Of a DNA stretch of 64,000 bases, positions 1 to 11,846 are shown piece after piece. The stretch is from Benincasa hispida (Eukaryota > Streptophyta > Magnoliopsida > Cucurbitales > Cucurbitaceae). The notes under the pieces are model-generated. The model searched no databases. It worked only from the letters and a program-made list of their open reading frames with translations, and had not been told where the DNA came from. A program made the position numbers and the translations under genes. Position 1 is the first letter of the stretch. Every line of letters starts with the position of its first letter. The stretch is from contig NC_052358.1 of NCBI RefSeq assembly GCF_009727055.1, forward strand, positions 40,770,894 to 40,834,893, written 5' to 3'.

Positions 1-59
1 TGTAGTGCCAGGAAGTACTCAGACCAACCAAAATCAGTATCGAAACTCATAAGGGAGCA

Positions 60-340
60 CCCAATTTTTAAACTCCAGGGGAGGTGGAAGTCGAAACAAA
101 GGAAGAGGCCACTGGAACAATGCCTCAACCAATTGGCCTACATGTCAAACCTGTGGAAAACAAGGCCATACAACTGGTGTTTATTTTTTTCGCTACAACA
201 AATAGTTCAACAATCCTCGCCAAACTCATAATTGAGCTGAATCCACCCAACTACCCATCAACCATACTCAAGATCAAAATCCTTCAGCCTTGGTTGCCAA
301 TTCCAACACCGCCTCCCCTGAAACCGTAGCTGACCCAAAC
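60..340 (+). pseudogene. copia D gag C-terminus with decayed zinc knuckle
   Basis: Around 145-200 the sequence encodes CQTCGKQGHTTGVYFF, a CCHC nucleic-acid-binding knuckle (C-x2-C-x4-H) whose last cysteine is replaced by tyrosine or phenylalanine. Upstream codons are Gly/Arg/Asn-rich, as usual before this knuckle. The knuckle normally helps gag package element RNA in the virus-like particle. The frame changes near the start, and the start of gag lies outside the window. This is a remnant without a usable start. Confidence 0.7.
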
Positions 341-679
341 TAGTATGCTGATAGCGGGGCCACCAACCATGTCAATAGCAACCCCAACTTTCTAACCTCT
401 GATACGAACTATACAGGTATGAATAGGGTGATTATTGGAGATGGTACTCCCTTGGAAATTTCTCAGCAAGCTTCTTCCACTATTCGTTCTAAATAAGGAT
501 CTTTTTCCTTGTTAAATATTTTGTATATTCTCGATATAGCTAAGAATTTAGTCAGTGTCTCTAAGTTGGCCAATGATAACAACATTTTCGTTGAGTTTCA
601 TGCTGATTTTTGTGTGATTGAGGACAAGGAGTCGGGGGAGGAGCTACTGAGAGGCATGCTTAAGAATGGTCTCTACTAG
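341..679 (+). pseudogene. copia D aspartic protease remnant
   Basis: Directly after a TAG codon at 341-343 comes YADSGATNHV, the copia protease active site (D-S-G-A-T-x-H). It is followed by a typical GDG segment and a NLVSVSKLA block. The domain would cleave the gag-pol polyprotein. At least three in-frame stops (341, about 494, about 677) interrupt it. The recognisable order after the zinc knuckle makes the call firm despite the decay. Confidence 0.8.
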
Positions 680-1903
680 ATGGAATGCATAAGCCCGTTG
701 ATAAATAATTTTTCTAGTACTCAGGAAAATGGGAGTGCTAGCTCGGCTGCTCACACTTCTTCTTCTCTGCATATCTTTCACATAAATGTATTAGTGTCCA
801 AATCTTTACTACATAGACGTCTTGGACACCCATCCCCTAAAATTCTGAACAAATTGATTAGTGGATGTAATCTCAAAATATCTAATAATGTGAAAAACGA
901 GTTTTGTGAAGCTTATCAGTTCGAAAAAATGCACAATTTGCCCTTTCCCCTTCACTCTTCTCATACACAGCCCTCTTTCAATCTCATTCATACTGATCTA
1001 TGGAGGACTGCCCCAGTGCTATCAAACGATGGTTTTCGGTACTACATTCTGTTCATTGATGACTTCAGTAGATTCATATGGCTATACGCCCTGAAATAAG
1101 AGAGTGATAGTGTCTCTGCCTTCTATGACTTTAAGTCTTTTGTGCATACTCGATTTGGTAAAGTTATAAAAAACATACAAATGGATGGTGGTGGTGAATT
1201 AAAAAAATGTTGCTCATATCTGTAAACACCTCGGCATTCAAATCCGAGTCTCTTGTCCTTACATATTTGCCCAAAATGGTCGTGCTGAGCGCAAACACCG
1301 TCATCTTGGCAAAACCAGCCTCACAATCCTTACTTAGGCCTCCATGCAACTTATTTTTTAGTGGTACGCATTTCAAACTGCAACTTTCCTTATTAACAGC
1401 TTTCCTTCTTCTATTCTTCAGGATAAAAGCCCCATGGAGATTCTCCTTCACACAACGCTAGACATCTTCTCCCTACATGTCTTTGGCTATGCTTTTTACC
1501 TTAATCTTTGACCGTACCAATCTCACAAGTTTGATTTGCACAGCTGATAGTGTGTCTATCTTGGGCCTTCACCAATTCATAAGGGTTTTCGCTATCTCAT
1601 TAAAAATGGCAAAATCATCATCTCTCGACATGTTTGATTCAATGAAGAAGACTTCCCTTTTAAATCGGGTTTCAGATCCCCTCCGACCCAAATACCTTCA
1701 CCATCTCCAACACAACCAATAACATCATGGTTTCCCCAACCCCCATTGGACCCCCTTCTCAGCCCATCTTCCATGGCCCAACAGACAATGCCTCTCCAAT
1801 CCCACTCTATTTTTCCAGGCCTAAAAAGCTCAACCCAAGTCCCTACGACCCATCCACTCAAGGACACACAACAAGCTCCTTCTTCTTCCCCTTTTCCTTG
1901 CCC
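680..1903 (+). pseudogene. copia D GAG-pre-integrase and integrase remnant
   Basis: LLHRRLGHPS marks the histidine half of the integrase HHCC zinc site. The cysteine half is damaged: CEAYQF where CEACQF is expected. The catalytic core follows: HTDLW with the first Asp, then FIDDFSRF, then MDGGGEL near 1183. After about 1200 the frame shifts, but NGRAERKHR and an ISRHV...NEEDFPF block can still be followed to about 1660. The last 250 bases are a Pro/Ser-rich linker. Stops and frameshifts make it non-functional. Confidence 0.85.
1868..1903. repeat. left copy of 36-bp direct repeat flanking the H stub
   Basis: This copia linker sequence is repeated at 5505-5540 with one mismatch. The two copies abut the two ends of the inserted gypsy stub. 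Gypsy insertions normally duplicate 5 bp, so 36 bp is abnormal. Confidence 0.85.
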
Positions 1904-2095
1904 TGTGATAACTAGTAGACATGCCAGTTATTATAAGCCTTTTATTTAGAATCATGAAGGTTAACAAGTAGAAAATGTGGTGATAATACTAGGAATTCAT
2001 GAAAAAATTGAGTTTTGCGTCGATTAGCACCTAAGCACTCACTAACCCAATATTATGCATTACTCCGTGTCAAAGTGTCTATTTTTGTAACTATC

Positions 2096-3877
2096 TGATA
2101 ACTTATAAAAATACAAGTTATTTATGCCACCTTATCTAGATATTGCGGCCAAAAGTTAGCAATTATGGGCCAATTGTATGAAAATTAACTCAGTATGACA
2201 ATAATTATAAATGTTTGCAATAAAACCCACTAACGCCAAAAGATGGAGGATACGCCAAACTTTATTCTATTTTGCAGGAAGACCAAGTCACCGCTTACGC
2301 CCAAGGCTTGCAAGAAACTAATCAACGCATCTCTATCACATTGCGACCATTGATCAACCTTGCAAAGACAATTACCGAAGTAATGGCGCAATGCGATAAT
2401 CAGTCCAGATCTATGTTTCGACCGCATGTGGTAATAAAAACAAACACCGCATGCGAATCTATGATCGAAAGATGCAACTGAGCAACGTAAGAGTGGGAGA
2501 TTGAGACGCGTGTACAACTAACGGTTGTGCAGAATTGACGATCTGATTTCATAATAGAAGGAATAATATCCCCTCATCTACGAAATTACCATAACCATCA
2601 AGTGGGCACCACATGGCCGGAGTCAAAGGATCTCCTCCTATAAATACCCCAGCATATTCAGAGAAAATGATGTTATTTAATACTGGGCAAAGTGCTATAA
2701 TATTTTAGAGAGAAAAGGGCTGAGCTGAATGCTGAAAAGAAGAATCCGGGAAGAGGAAGAGATAAGGTCGAAAGGTAAATCTCAGATCTAACCTGCCATA
2801 TACCTGAGTGAAGCTCTGTGTAGAGACACCTGCTACCGGTGGAGCAAGCCTGAGAGGGAAGCTCTCCCCGCCATCAATTTCATCAGATTCGGCAAGCAAT
2901 TCTCCATTGATCTGTGCCAAGACATTGGCATTCGATCGTATCTGTTCTATCCCTTTCTATGTATTCCATGTTTTCTTTACCTCTACATTCACTCATTATG
3001 TATCAAACACTTAATAGAATTATTAAATGTTTCAATAAATTCCATTTACCATTTTCTATCTGTTTCCGTTCACCCCTTGTCATTTTCTCCATGATGTTTT
3101 TTTAATCCTCTGATGAGCAATATGAATTTCCAAGTGCTTAATGTGAATTAAAAGTTATAAAATACGTTTAGCTAAAGCATGTTGGACGGCATCTTCACTT
3201 GTGAGAGTAGAAGTGAAGATATCATTCTGATCTATCGAGAGAAGGTCAGGAGAATGCGTTAACTAAAGCGAGTAGTACTTCCAGACATGGAAGCAACCTT
3301 GCGTTCATTACGTTAGACTCTGTTTCACCATAGACATGTGGGGAACACGTCCGATCACTAAAAGGTGTACGCCAAGAGAAGAGCGGAACAGTATTTGTAC
3401 CTTTAATTCTGTTAAAGAACTTGCGTTGTTTGTACTACTTATCTTTCTTTTCTAATCTATCCACGAGACTTGTCGTCGCAATCCACGTCTTTGCACAGTC
3501 TTCATAGCTAGCCTTAGTCCTAGTATCTTGCACATAAAACCTGTATCTTATACATCTAGTTTAGGTTTATTGTATTTTTATCGCATCTTTACAACTTTTC
3601 TTTACTTTTCTGTAATTACTTACTGTACACACTTTTATATAATATTGAAAAACCCGGTCGCATACACCATGAACATACCGCATTAACCGACACTATTTTC
3701 CTCGTGTTCGACCTCGGATCATATCGAGAAACTTGCGGTGGAATTGCACTTGGTTCCATCGTAAGGAAACTTGTGACAACGCAGGGCATACTACTTGATA
3801 AATATAATTAACGCATAAATAGCAGTAGTATCGCATCATGAGCATTGAATTTCATATATACACTTAGCATCCCAACA
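2096..3877 (+). mobile_element. solo LTR of gypsy family A
   Basis: It starts TGATAACTTATAAAAATAC and ends CATCCCAACA. It matches the LTRs at 33186-34982 and 37561-39356 along nearly its whole length, including the block beginning GTTATTTATGCCACC. The 5-bp target duplication CTATC is perfect (2091-2095 and 3878-3882). No internal sequence remains, so it is a solo LTR from recombination between the two LTRs of a full element. It lies inside the H LTR and is therefore younger than H. Confidence 0.9.
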
Positions 3878-5448
3878 CTATCGCAGGAATCAAACGCATG
3901 CGTTGGAATTAAGCACTCACAATCAAACGCATGTGCTGAAGCCAGGCGAGTGCAAAGACAAATGCATATGCTGAAAGCCGAGCTATCGCATAGACAAACG
4001 CATGCAGTGATCGCGTGCGTCCATCACATGAAAGTTGCGGTGATCGAATGCATCCATCACATGGAAATTACGGTGATCAAGCAAATGTGTTAATCACTTG
4101 GAGATTGCGGCTAGGGAGTGATAACCATAATAGAAGGACGATCGCAAGATGGGTAGAACGTGTTGACACTTCAACTGAATCAAGCTTGGACGCATACCTT
4201 GGGAGTATTAACAAGATAAGACGATGTGAGAATGCCCATACCGCGACAAAGGCAGTAGTAAAACATACCGCGATCATGATAGCTGTCAGCGTCCAAGCTC
4301 CATAAATAGCCCTTTGGACCTTCATTTCAAGACATCCGAACTTCTGCCTCAAGGAAGAGGTTTGCGATCACAGATGAAAGCATGAGTGAGATTTTCAGTG
4401 AGAATTCTCCATCTCCACAAACCAGACCGAGTGATGACCAGAGCTTTCACCGGAGATAGAGCTTGAGAGAGACATCTCCACCATTCATCCATGGCAACAC
4501 CAGCAGCCTTGACGCGTCACAGATGTAAAATAAGAGATTGTTTTCATCTGACCCTTTCATTTCTCTTCTCTATCAATGTATTGTATTGCATTTTGGCTTA
4601 AGACATTAATTCATTGTGTAATCAATGCATGTCTTCATTCCTTCGACGCCATCTTCTTCATCTTCTTTATCTTTATCATTGTTTACCTTCATCGTTTAGT
4701 TATTAAAGGCAATTGCATACTCAATCGTGTAGCCTATAGATAGGACGCAGGTAATAACCCATCGAGAGGTGTGCGTTGTGCGAGTATAGTGAGTTAGTTC
4801 TTTTTGCTTAAGTGTGAGGCTGTAGCAACGCTGGTCTATAAGCTGTTACAATGCTCGTCTATGAGCTATCTGGCTGTAGCTATCAACCTAAGAGGGTAAA
4901 GTAGTGAGACACACTAAAGTGAAGTATGCGTTGTTCCTAGAGATAGGCGCAATCTTAAGCTCGACGCATCCATGCGTTATAGAGATATAAGCATGCGACT
5001 GGACACCAAGAGGTGTGATGCGTTAGTGTGGTGAGCTGGGATTACTCGAGCGATTAATATAATGAATATTACCATGTGTTAACAGTTGTTGCATCTCTAC
5101 CGATTCTCATTGCATATCTTCCATTGCTCAATCTGTTTAATTAGAAGTAGGAGTAGTGTAGTATACATCAACTTCTTCTTTTTACTTTTATTCACCGCCT
5201 CAAACGCATTACTTCACAAACACTATTGAGTGACAAGTCCCTGAGTTCGACCTCGGATCACCCAAGAAACTTGCGTTTACGTTACACTTGGTGCGAGCGG
5301 AAGAAAATTTGTGATGGGACGCATGGTCATCGCATACACTCATGAGCACTTATTACATGTTCAATGCATGACCTGCAACGCGTAGGGATTGAACGCATGA
5401 TAAATGCATGAGTTCTCCAACGCAGCATTTTAAACCCCAACAAGTTTT

Positions 5449-5466
5449 TGGCGCCGTTTCTGGGGA
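5449..5466 (+). promoter_or_regulatory. H primer binding site, tRNA-Asp type
   Basis: TGGCGCCGTTTCTGGGGA lies six bases after the LTR end. It is complementary to the 3' end of plant tRNA-Asp apart from two central changes. This primer choice is typical of Athila/Tat gypsy elements. Confidence 0.8.
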
Positions 5467-5504
5467 TCGACCGCGTGACAAGCGGGAATACTCACCATTA
5501 TACT

Positions 5505-5540
5505 ACAACAAGCTTCTTCTTCTTCCCCTTTTCCTTGCCC
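5505..5540. repeat. right copy of 36-bp direct repeat
   Basis: One mismatch to 1868-1903. From here copia D linker sequence continues without interruption into RT. Confidence 0.85.
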
Positions 5541-6792
5541 AGCCTCACCTTTCCAAGGCCCATTCTGCCAACAGATTCCTCCATCTACTCTCTCTCCTTC
5601 CTCGAGTTCTTCATCTCTTGGTCTTCCTACATCATCTCTTCCACTACTCCCATCACTCGTACCTTCTCCATTACCAAATCAACCACCAGTAGTTAACAAT
5701 CATCCGATGGTCACTAGGGGTAAGTTCGACATCTTCCATCCCAAAGTATGGACTACTTCTGTTTCTCCAGATCCTTCATCAGTTGAACCATCGACAATCA
5801 CTCCTACCCTTGCAATTCCTCAATGGCGTTCTACCATGGTCACTGAACTTGAAGCCCTCCACCAAACTCAGACTTGGACACTTGTTCCCCCGGCCTCTCA
5901 CCAAAATGTTGTCGGCTATATATGGGTGTTTCGAATCAAACGAAATGTTGATGGATCAGTTCAACGTCACAAAGCCCGTCTTATTGCTAAAGGCTTCCAT
6001 CAACATCCCGGCCTCGACTTCTTTGACACATTCAACCCTGTTGTAAAGGCGTCCACAACTCACATTGTCCTGTTCCTCAATGTGTCGAACAAATGGGCCC
6101 CTTGGGAAATCGACTTCAACAATGTGTTGCTTAATGGATCCCTGAAGGAAACTGTGTACATGACACAACCTCCGGGTTTTGAGCATTCTTCATTTCCTTA
6201 TCATGTCTGCAAGCTCAATCGAGAAATTCATGGCTTAAAACAAGCCCTGAGGGCGTGGAATGATGAACTAAAAACCTTCCTCCACGGGTTTGGGTTTTAG
6301 GTTAGTACTCTTGACACCTTCTTATATTACTACCATGCTAGTACTACCACTATTCTTCTGCTTGTGTATGTTGACGATCTCATTGTTACTAGAAGTGATC
6401 CGGCTCAAATAAATTGATTAATCTCCTCTCTCAACTCCAAGTTCTCTCTTAAGGATCTTGGCCGACTTGATTACTTCCTTGACATTTAAATTACTTACCT
6501 TCCATCTGACCTTTATCTTAATCAGTCCCAGTGCATCACGGACCTCTTATCTAGACTTAACCTCCAAAACATGAAGTCGTGTCCCTCTCCAATAGCCCTT
6601 GGTTCTCTTATATCCTAGAATAATGGAGTTCCCTTATCCGATTCCCTTGTGTATCAAAGTACAGTAGGTGTACTCCAGTACCTTACAAACAGGCGACCTG
6701 ATATTTCCTTCATCATCAATAAGCTTAGTCAATTCCTTAAAGCACCTATTGATGTGCATTGGTCAGTAGTTAAATGAGTACTTCGGTATCTT
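5541..6792 (+). pseudogene. copia D reverse transcriptase
   Basis: MVTRGK at 5707 begins the usual RVT_2 lead-in. Then come RHKARLIAKGF, the first catalytic Asp block (EIDFNNVLLNG, normally DVKNAFLHG), QPPGFE and GLKQALRAW. An in-frame stop at 6298 precedes LVYVDDLIV (about 6363-6390), which holds the catalytic Asp pair. KDLGRLDYFL and the LNLQNMKSC block follow, with further stops near 6416, 6487 and 6617. The enzyme would copy element RNA into cDNA. Catalytic residues survive but the frame does not. Confidence 0.9.
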
Positions 6793-7308
6793 GTGATACA
6801 ACTTGGTCAGAATCTCAATATTATCACTATCTTTTCAGATGCAGATTGGGCTTCAAATGTTGACGATCGCAAATCTACTACCGCCTATTGCCTTTTTCTC
6901 GGACCCACCCTCTTGTCATGGTCATCTAAAAAACAAATGGTTGTGGCCCGATCAAGTATAGAGTCAGAGTTTCAGGCCCTTACTCATGTCGCTACTAAAA
7001 TCACATGGGTTTGCAATTTGCTCTCTGAAATTGACTTCTTTCCATCCAGTGTCCCTGTTTTATGGTGTGATAACATGGGAGCCAGTGCTTTAGCTGCAAA
7101 TCTTATCTTCCATGCCCGGACTAAGTACATTGAGATTGATGTTCACTTCTTTTAGGATTAAGTTCTCTAAGGCTGCTTAGAGATGTGATATGTTCCATCG
7201 AACGAACAATTTGCAAATTGTCTGACCAAAGCTCTTCCTCATGATCACTTCACATACCTACGAGACAAGCTCGGGCTAGCTACTCCACCCTCTTGCTTAA
7301 GGGAGAAT
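6793..7308 (+). pseudogene. copia D RNase H domain and polypurine tract
   Basis: SDADWASNVDDRKSTTAYC carries the first acidic residue. SSIESEFQAL carries the ESE motif. WCDNMGASAL carries the third Asp, followed by the ARTKYIEID motif. A stop at 7153 precedes a tail containing FANCLTKALP, the conserved C-terminus of copia RNase H. The purine run AAGGGAGAA at 7300-7308, just before the LTR, is the plus-strand priming polypurine tract. Confidence 0.88.
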
Positions 7309-7629
7309 GTTGAGGACGAGCCTAGTCAGCACCATGACCGGTCCTAAGCTAACGAGGCACCACAACACTGTTGAGATGGCTTTCCCTTTGCCACTCTGGA
7401 TTTCTCTTCAGTATATCTTTCTATTGCAACTGTTTTCTCTGCCCTCATACGAGGCACTAAAATTGATTCCTTCTCTTTTGTTCTTATTCATTCCCAATTG
7501 TGTTAAATTCATTCTTTCACCTTTATGTAATATAGGAGCAAATATACAAGATTGATATACAAAGGCCTTTAAGCTCCCTTTCTATCTCTTATTTTTCATT
7601 CTTCTTCTTCCGTTTTCCAACTCAAAACA
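7309..7629 (+). repeat. copia D 3' LTR
   Basis: It begins TGTTGAGGACGAGCC directly after the polypurine tract and probably ends ...TCAAAACA at 7629, about 321 bp, a normal size for small copia LTRs. The partner LTR is outside the window, so the end and target duplication cannot be confirmed. Confidence 0.7.
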
Positions 7630-8395
7630 CCATAAAATTCTACAAGTACTCTAACATAAACATAAACAAGAACCAAATACTCATAATTCATTTTTAACCA
7701 TTTTTCCAAACTCCACAAGTCGCAACACCTTAAAATTTACCAAAGAAAACGACCAAGAATCGCCCTTGGCACTGTCGGACGGCACGCTTATAGCTTCCAA
7801 AACTACCTTCAACCTTTCCAACATAATGGATAGTCCAAATTAGATCAAATCCAAATGGACATTTTAAAACCCACACAGAAAAACCAAAGAAACCTTAAAT
7901 CTCACCCAAAAATCGAAGAATCCGACGAATTGAGGTGCTGGATAGAAGGGACATGTCGACAACAAGCTGATGGAACGGCTTCGCGGCTAGAACCTTGGAG
8001 ACGCGTGGGTTTGCCTGGCAGCGCAGGTGCCTCGAACGACAACAGCACGAACGGTGAGGTAGCTGGCGGGTTCGAACGGCGCGGCTGGTCCAAACGAAGT
8101 CAACGGTTGGGTTGGACGGCGATGGCGTGCCGATCTCGGGCGGCTGGGCTGGACGGTGACGGTCTCTGATGGCTAGGAGAATGAGGGATCGGGGGGCTGG
8201 TGGCATGAAGGAGAAGAGGAAAAAAGATATTTCTTTTTTTTTTTTTTTCTGTTGACTTGCACGCATAGCGAATTAAAAGGCCTATTTAAAAAAAAAAAAA
8301 TTCCCTCCTCTCCTATGTCTGATTTTCAAAATAACAAAACAAAATTATATGTATATACATACATAAATACATACATATATATATATATTGGCGTC
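7630..8395. other. unassigned stretch with a GC-rich block
   Basis: 7630-7900 is A-rich and non-coding. 7920-8165 is GC-rich with repeated GGCTGG and GACGGCG words, unlike its AT-rich surroundings. Open frames exist on both strands (7855-8169 plus, 7895-8266 minus), but neither product is recognisable and GC content alone can explain them. A T run (8228-8249), an A run (8287-8300) and a CATA/TA microsatellite (8350-8390) follow. It separates copia D from the P450 remnant. Confidence 0.5.
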
Positions 8396-9463
8396 ACAAT
8401 ATGCTTGAAATTCCTCACCGGTCGCACCGATACAACATCCACAACCTTGCAATGGATAATGGCGAATTTAGTGAAGAACCCAGAAATCCAGAACAAGCTT
8501 TTGGCAGAGATGAAAGAAGTAATGGGAGATGGAACAAGGGAGAAGGTGAAAGAAGAGGATTTGGGGAAACTTCCATATTTGAAAGCAGTGGTTCTAGAAG
8601 GATTAAGAAGAAACCCACCAAGGCATTTCGGGTTACCACACGTAGTGAAAGAAGATACGATATTGGAAAATTATGTTATACCAAAGAATGCGACAATATA
8701 TTTTTCATGATGGCGGAAATGGGTTGCGATCCAAAAGTGTGGGAAGATCCGATAAAGTTTAAGCCGAAGAAGTTAGAATTTGACGAAGAAGATGAATAGG
8801 GACAAATTCTCAGCTAATATTCTCTTATTGAAGGAAAGGCATAATCAGCCCAAATTTATACAGATTTTTCCCAATTAGGGTTACATAAGTAATTGAATAA
8901 TAAGAAGAATATGGAGGAATAAAAATGGTTATACTTCGACAGATGGCCCAATCATAAAGGAAGGTGATAAAGTCTGTTGAAATCCAATCCTAACATAAAG
9001 GTCTAATCTTTATCAATCCATCGTGGCTCTTCTATGTGATGTGGCGGTCTCCAGCTGATGTGGCTTCTTTGACTCATCCTTGGTGGCAATATCTCTAACA
9101 GGAGAGGTTCATGAAAGTCAGTGAAGGAGAAGGAGAAGAAGAAGAAAGAGTTTTGTTTGATATTACAGGAAGCAAAGAGATAAAGATGATGCCATTTGGA
9201 GCAGGGAGAAGGATGTGTCCTGGATTTGGTTTGGCAATTCTTCATTTGGAGTATTTCATTGCAAATTTGGTATGGAGATTTGAATGGAAGGAGGTAAAGG
9301 GTGAGGAAGTTAGTCTGTCGGAGAAGATGGAGTTCACACTGGTAATGGACGTAACCTTTGAAAGCCAACATAAATCCCAGGTGAAATTGTCCTGCTTTGC
9401 TCTGTATATTGTGCGTCCAAATGCAAACAACTTTGGGTTTAGCTACTTAATTATGTATAATTA
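8396..9463 (+). pseudogene. CYP89A-like cytochrome P450, C-terminal pseudogene
   Basis: P450s are haem monooxygenases of the ER membrane. Seen in order: an I-helix ([10 protein letters not shown], normally FLNAGTDTTS), the NPEIQNKL helix, the K-helix ExxR (EGLRR), then after a frame change MGCDPKVWEDP with FKPKK in place of FKPER. About 300 bp of foreign or intronic sequence follow, then ERFMKV at 9104 and the haem loop [14 protein letters not shown], which keeps the axial Cys. The order and the [11 protein letters not shown] segment match the CYP89A family. The N-terminal two thirds (membrane anchor, roughly 300 residues) is missing. The I-helix is altered and the frame broken, so it is a dead fragment. 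Confidence 0.85.
8797..9103. other. insertion or intron-like spacer inside the P450 remnant
   Basis: It separates the PERF region from the haem-binding exon, where CYP89A coding sequence would be continuous. It is AT-rich with stops in every frame. No terminal inverted repeats or clear GT-AG pair are obvious. It may be a small insertion with duplication or loss at the PERF motif. Confidence 0.4.
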
Positions 9464-9464
9464 A

Positions 9465-10040
9465 GAACACATACGAACCAGCTTTTAATGTTTATGTAAT
9501 AATTTGGCTAATATTTTGTCTACTAAGTAATGTTTATGCAATGTTCATTCTAATATGATTGTGTTAAGTGTGTAATTTGCAACGTTTAAATAACATATAT
9601 TTCATATTTTTATATTATTTTCATCTATTTTAGATATATATTTCACCCTACTTTATCGTGAACACTTTGCATATTTGGTTATTTGCAATGTATACTTGTA
9701 TGTTTGTTCATCATCTCATCACCATCACGTCCCTAATAAAACTATTATAGTTTCATTATATCTTTTCCCAATAAAATAAAATAATAAATAAAGTTGTATA
9801 AACAAGGTAGGAAACAAAAATAGTTTGGGAAGTAGGAGAATTAAATTTACGCTCGTCTTGTCAAACCAAACGTCAATACAATTTGAATGAAAAAATGGTT
9901 ACACTTCAGTAGACACGGTGTTTTATTCAAAAAGTTACACGTTTCTCCTTTTTATTACTATGGTATTTTTAGTTATTAATGAAAAGATAAAAACAAAAAA
10001 ATAAAAATAAAAATGGATATAAGATATGTTATTTCAAAAA
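9465..10040. other. AT-rich intergenic sequence, no gene seen
   Basis: No frame of useful length, no repeat structure. It ends in AAAAA (10036-10040), the proposed left target duplication of element E. Confidence 0.6.
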
Positions 10041-11163
10041 TGTGGTTGAATTTTATGTCTTAAAACTCGTGATTTGTAAATAATAAATTTATTCTGAAAT
10101 TCAATAAACTTATTATTGAATTTATGAATTGCTTATTTCGTTTTAGAAATAAATCCAATAAATTAAAATATCCATGACTATTATATGAGTACTTGAACTT
10201 TATGTGGAGACATAAAAGTGGATGAGGTTCGAGTAAATAGTCAAAATGTTCTATAGTATACGAATAAAGTTTGGTATCTTATTTTGGTAACACTATTATC
10301 GGATGTGGCCCACTCTATAGTTGTTACAAAGAGTTGTAAAGTGCTACAAACGAAATAATCATGATTCATTCATGTAGTGACATGAGGAGTGGGGTATCCT
10401 GTGTAATGAGTTTGCATAAGATCAGACCAAAAAATAAGTCGTTCTTATTTATAACGCTGTTTACTATTTAAAACTGACAATTTCATAGCGATGATCAAGG
10501 TAACTTAACCTTAATCCTGAGCTAACTATGAACTCTTATTTATTCGGGATTATCCTTAGATTTGCATAGGTGAGGGTTTGTTCAACAGTGCCGGCTCAAT
10601 AAGTCTCCCATTTCAAGGGTAAAACTAGGTAGATAGTTGGGGACATAGGGTGCAAGATGAAATTCACTCCTACCCGCTTTCACGGATAGTAGAAAAGTTG
10701 TTTCCTTAAGTGCTGATTATGAGTCTTGAACAAGGGGCCCCACCCTCTCATTGACCCAAGAGAGATTCTGTTTGTTGATTGGATCACAAACAAATTGTTC
10801 ATTAGGAGATCAGTGGAACTTAAGGAATAAGAGGTAATCTCGAGGATAAAATAGCCTTTTGACCTAGGTATTATTATGAACAACCTATTAAGGTTAACTT
10901 ACTAATTATGGTTATATCGAGTGGACACAATATAAACTTACTAATTATGGTTATATCGAGTGGACATAATATATCTACAGTCAGAGAGTGCAACTATTAG
11001 CCTTTAGTGGAGTGACCCGGTAGTTAACAAACAGGGGTTAATTCGGTGTAAAAGAGTTTTAACGGATCGTTGTAGCACATGATCTATAGGTCCATTAGGT
11101 CCCCTACTAGTTTATAAACGAAATTAGCCTTAGAATAGCGTGATAAATTGATTTGAAACATTC
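10041..11163 (+). repeat. E 5' LTR, first part
   Basis: It begins TGTGGTTGAATTTTATG, aligned to TGTTGGGTTTTATTCC at 60723. The match continues for about 1.1 kb up to the point equivalent to 61836, where element G is inserted. CATTC at 11159-11163 is G's left target duplication. Confidence 0.88.
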
Positions 11164-11846
11164 TGTTCACACAAGGTTTCTAAAGAAACATATTTTGTGG
11201 GGTTGAACTTGAGTTGGTGTTGGTGTTGATGTTGATTAGATGCGATGTGGTTCGATCTCTAGTGCTTGATTCTCTGATTCTCTCTCGGTTGAGTGGATAT
11301 GCTTGACTTTAAGAAGAAAGGCACCGAACATTCTTGAAGTCTTGGAAGAGTCTTTGTGTCTTCAAGAGTCTTTTGTCTTCTAGGAGTGCAGCTTCAGGAG
11401 TCTTCAGAGTTTTAGTTTTATGCTTGTTGATGAATATTCTCTGGGCTCTCTGAAGGTGGAATTGTTGACATTTGCAAATGAGGAGAGTTTCTCTATTTAT
11501 AGAGCTCCCTGATGGGCTTCATGGGCTTCGGCCTAGTTGGCCCACAGGTCTGGGCTTGATTGGCCCATGGGTTGGCCTTTGGACCTTTGGGCCCAATTAA
11601 CTGGGTTTATGCTTATTTTGGGGTTTTAGGCCCACATTAAGCCTATATTTGGGTGTAATTGGGAAAATGCTCAAATTATAACGTCAAATAATTTTACTCC
11701 ATCACGTCTGCGACGAAAACACAGAATTTGTCCTCAATTTCAATTTGAGACCCATGCCAATTCTTAATTGGTCACAAATTTGACTATTTTGGAATTTCAT
11801 CCTTAATTTGGTGGTTCGTGGTTGGTCCAAAATTTCTCTTCCAACA
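11164..11846 (-). repeat. G 3' LTR
   Basis: On the plus strand it runs TGTTCACACAAGG...CTTCCAACA (683 bp). Its partner at 54466-55231 begins TGTTCACATGAGG and is 766 bp. The partner is longer because it carries extra copies of a TTGGACTTGAGCCTAGCC unit. The LTR is rich in GGCCCA/TGGGCC words. Confidence 0.9.
11494..11501 (-). promoter_or_regulatory. TATA box in G 3' LTR
   Basis: TATAAATA on the minus strand, conserved at 54796-54803 in the partner LTR. This is the expected pol II promoter position for G. Confidence 0.6.

Larger units (their letters stand above)
1906..5504 (+). mobile_element. truncated gypsy element H: 5' LTR, PBS and about 40 bp
   Basis: The LTR begins TGATAACTAGTAGACATGCC, resembling the B-family start (TGATAACGGGTAGAAATGC). 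It ends ...ACCCCAACA at 5442, followed by a primer binding site. With the solo LTR at 2096-3877 removed, the H LTR is about 1.75 kb. The body contains a likely TATA box in CCATAAATAG near 4303 and short direct motifs rich in GCATGCG. After the PBS only about 40 bp of leader remain before copia D resumes. No gag, pol or second LTR is present, so this is a broken insertion. Confidence 0.75.
1..7629 (+). mobile_element. Ty1/copia retrotransposon D, 3' part, degenerate
   Basis: Domains run in copia order: zinc knuckle, protease, GAG-pre-integrase, integrase, reverse transcriptase, RNase H, then an LTR. The 5' LTR and most of gag lie left of the window. The coding line is broken by many stops and frame changes, so it cannot make a polyprotein. 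It is split at 1904-5504 by a gypsy stub (H). The reading frame picks up again in the proline/serine-rich linker between integrase and RT, which shows that H arrived later. Seen: motif order and LTR start. Inferred: one element. Confidence 0.9.

Noticed and set aside
7855..8266. Overlapping frames of 104 and 123 residues in the GC-rich block
   Set aside because: Open on both strands at once because of base composition. No family recognised and no splice or start support.
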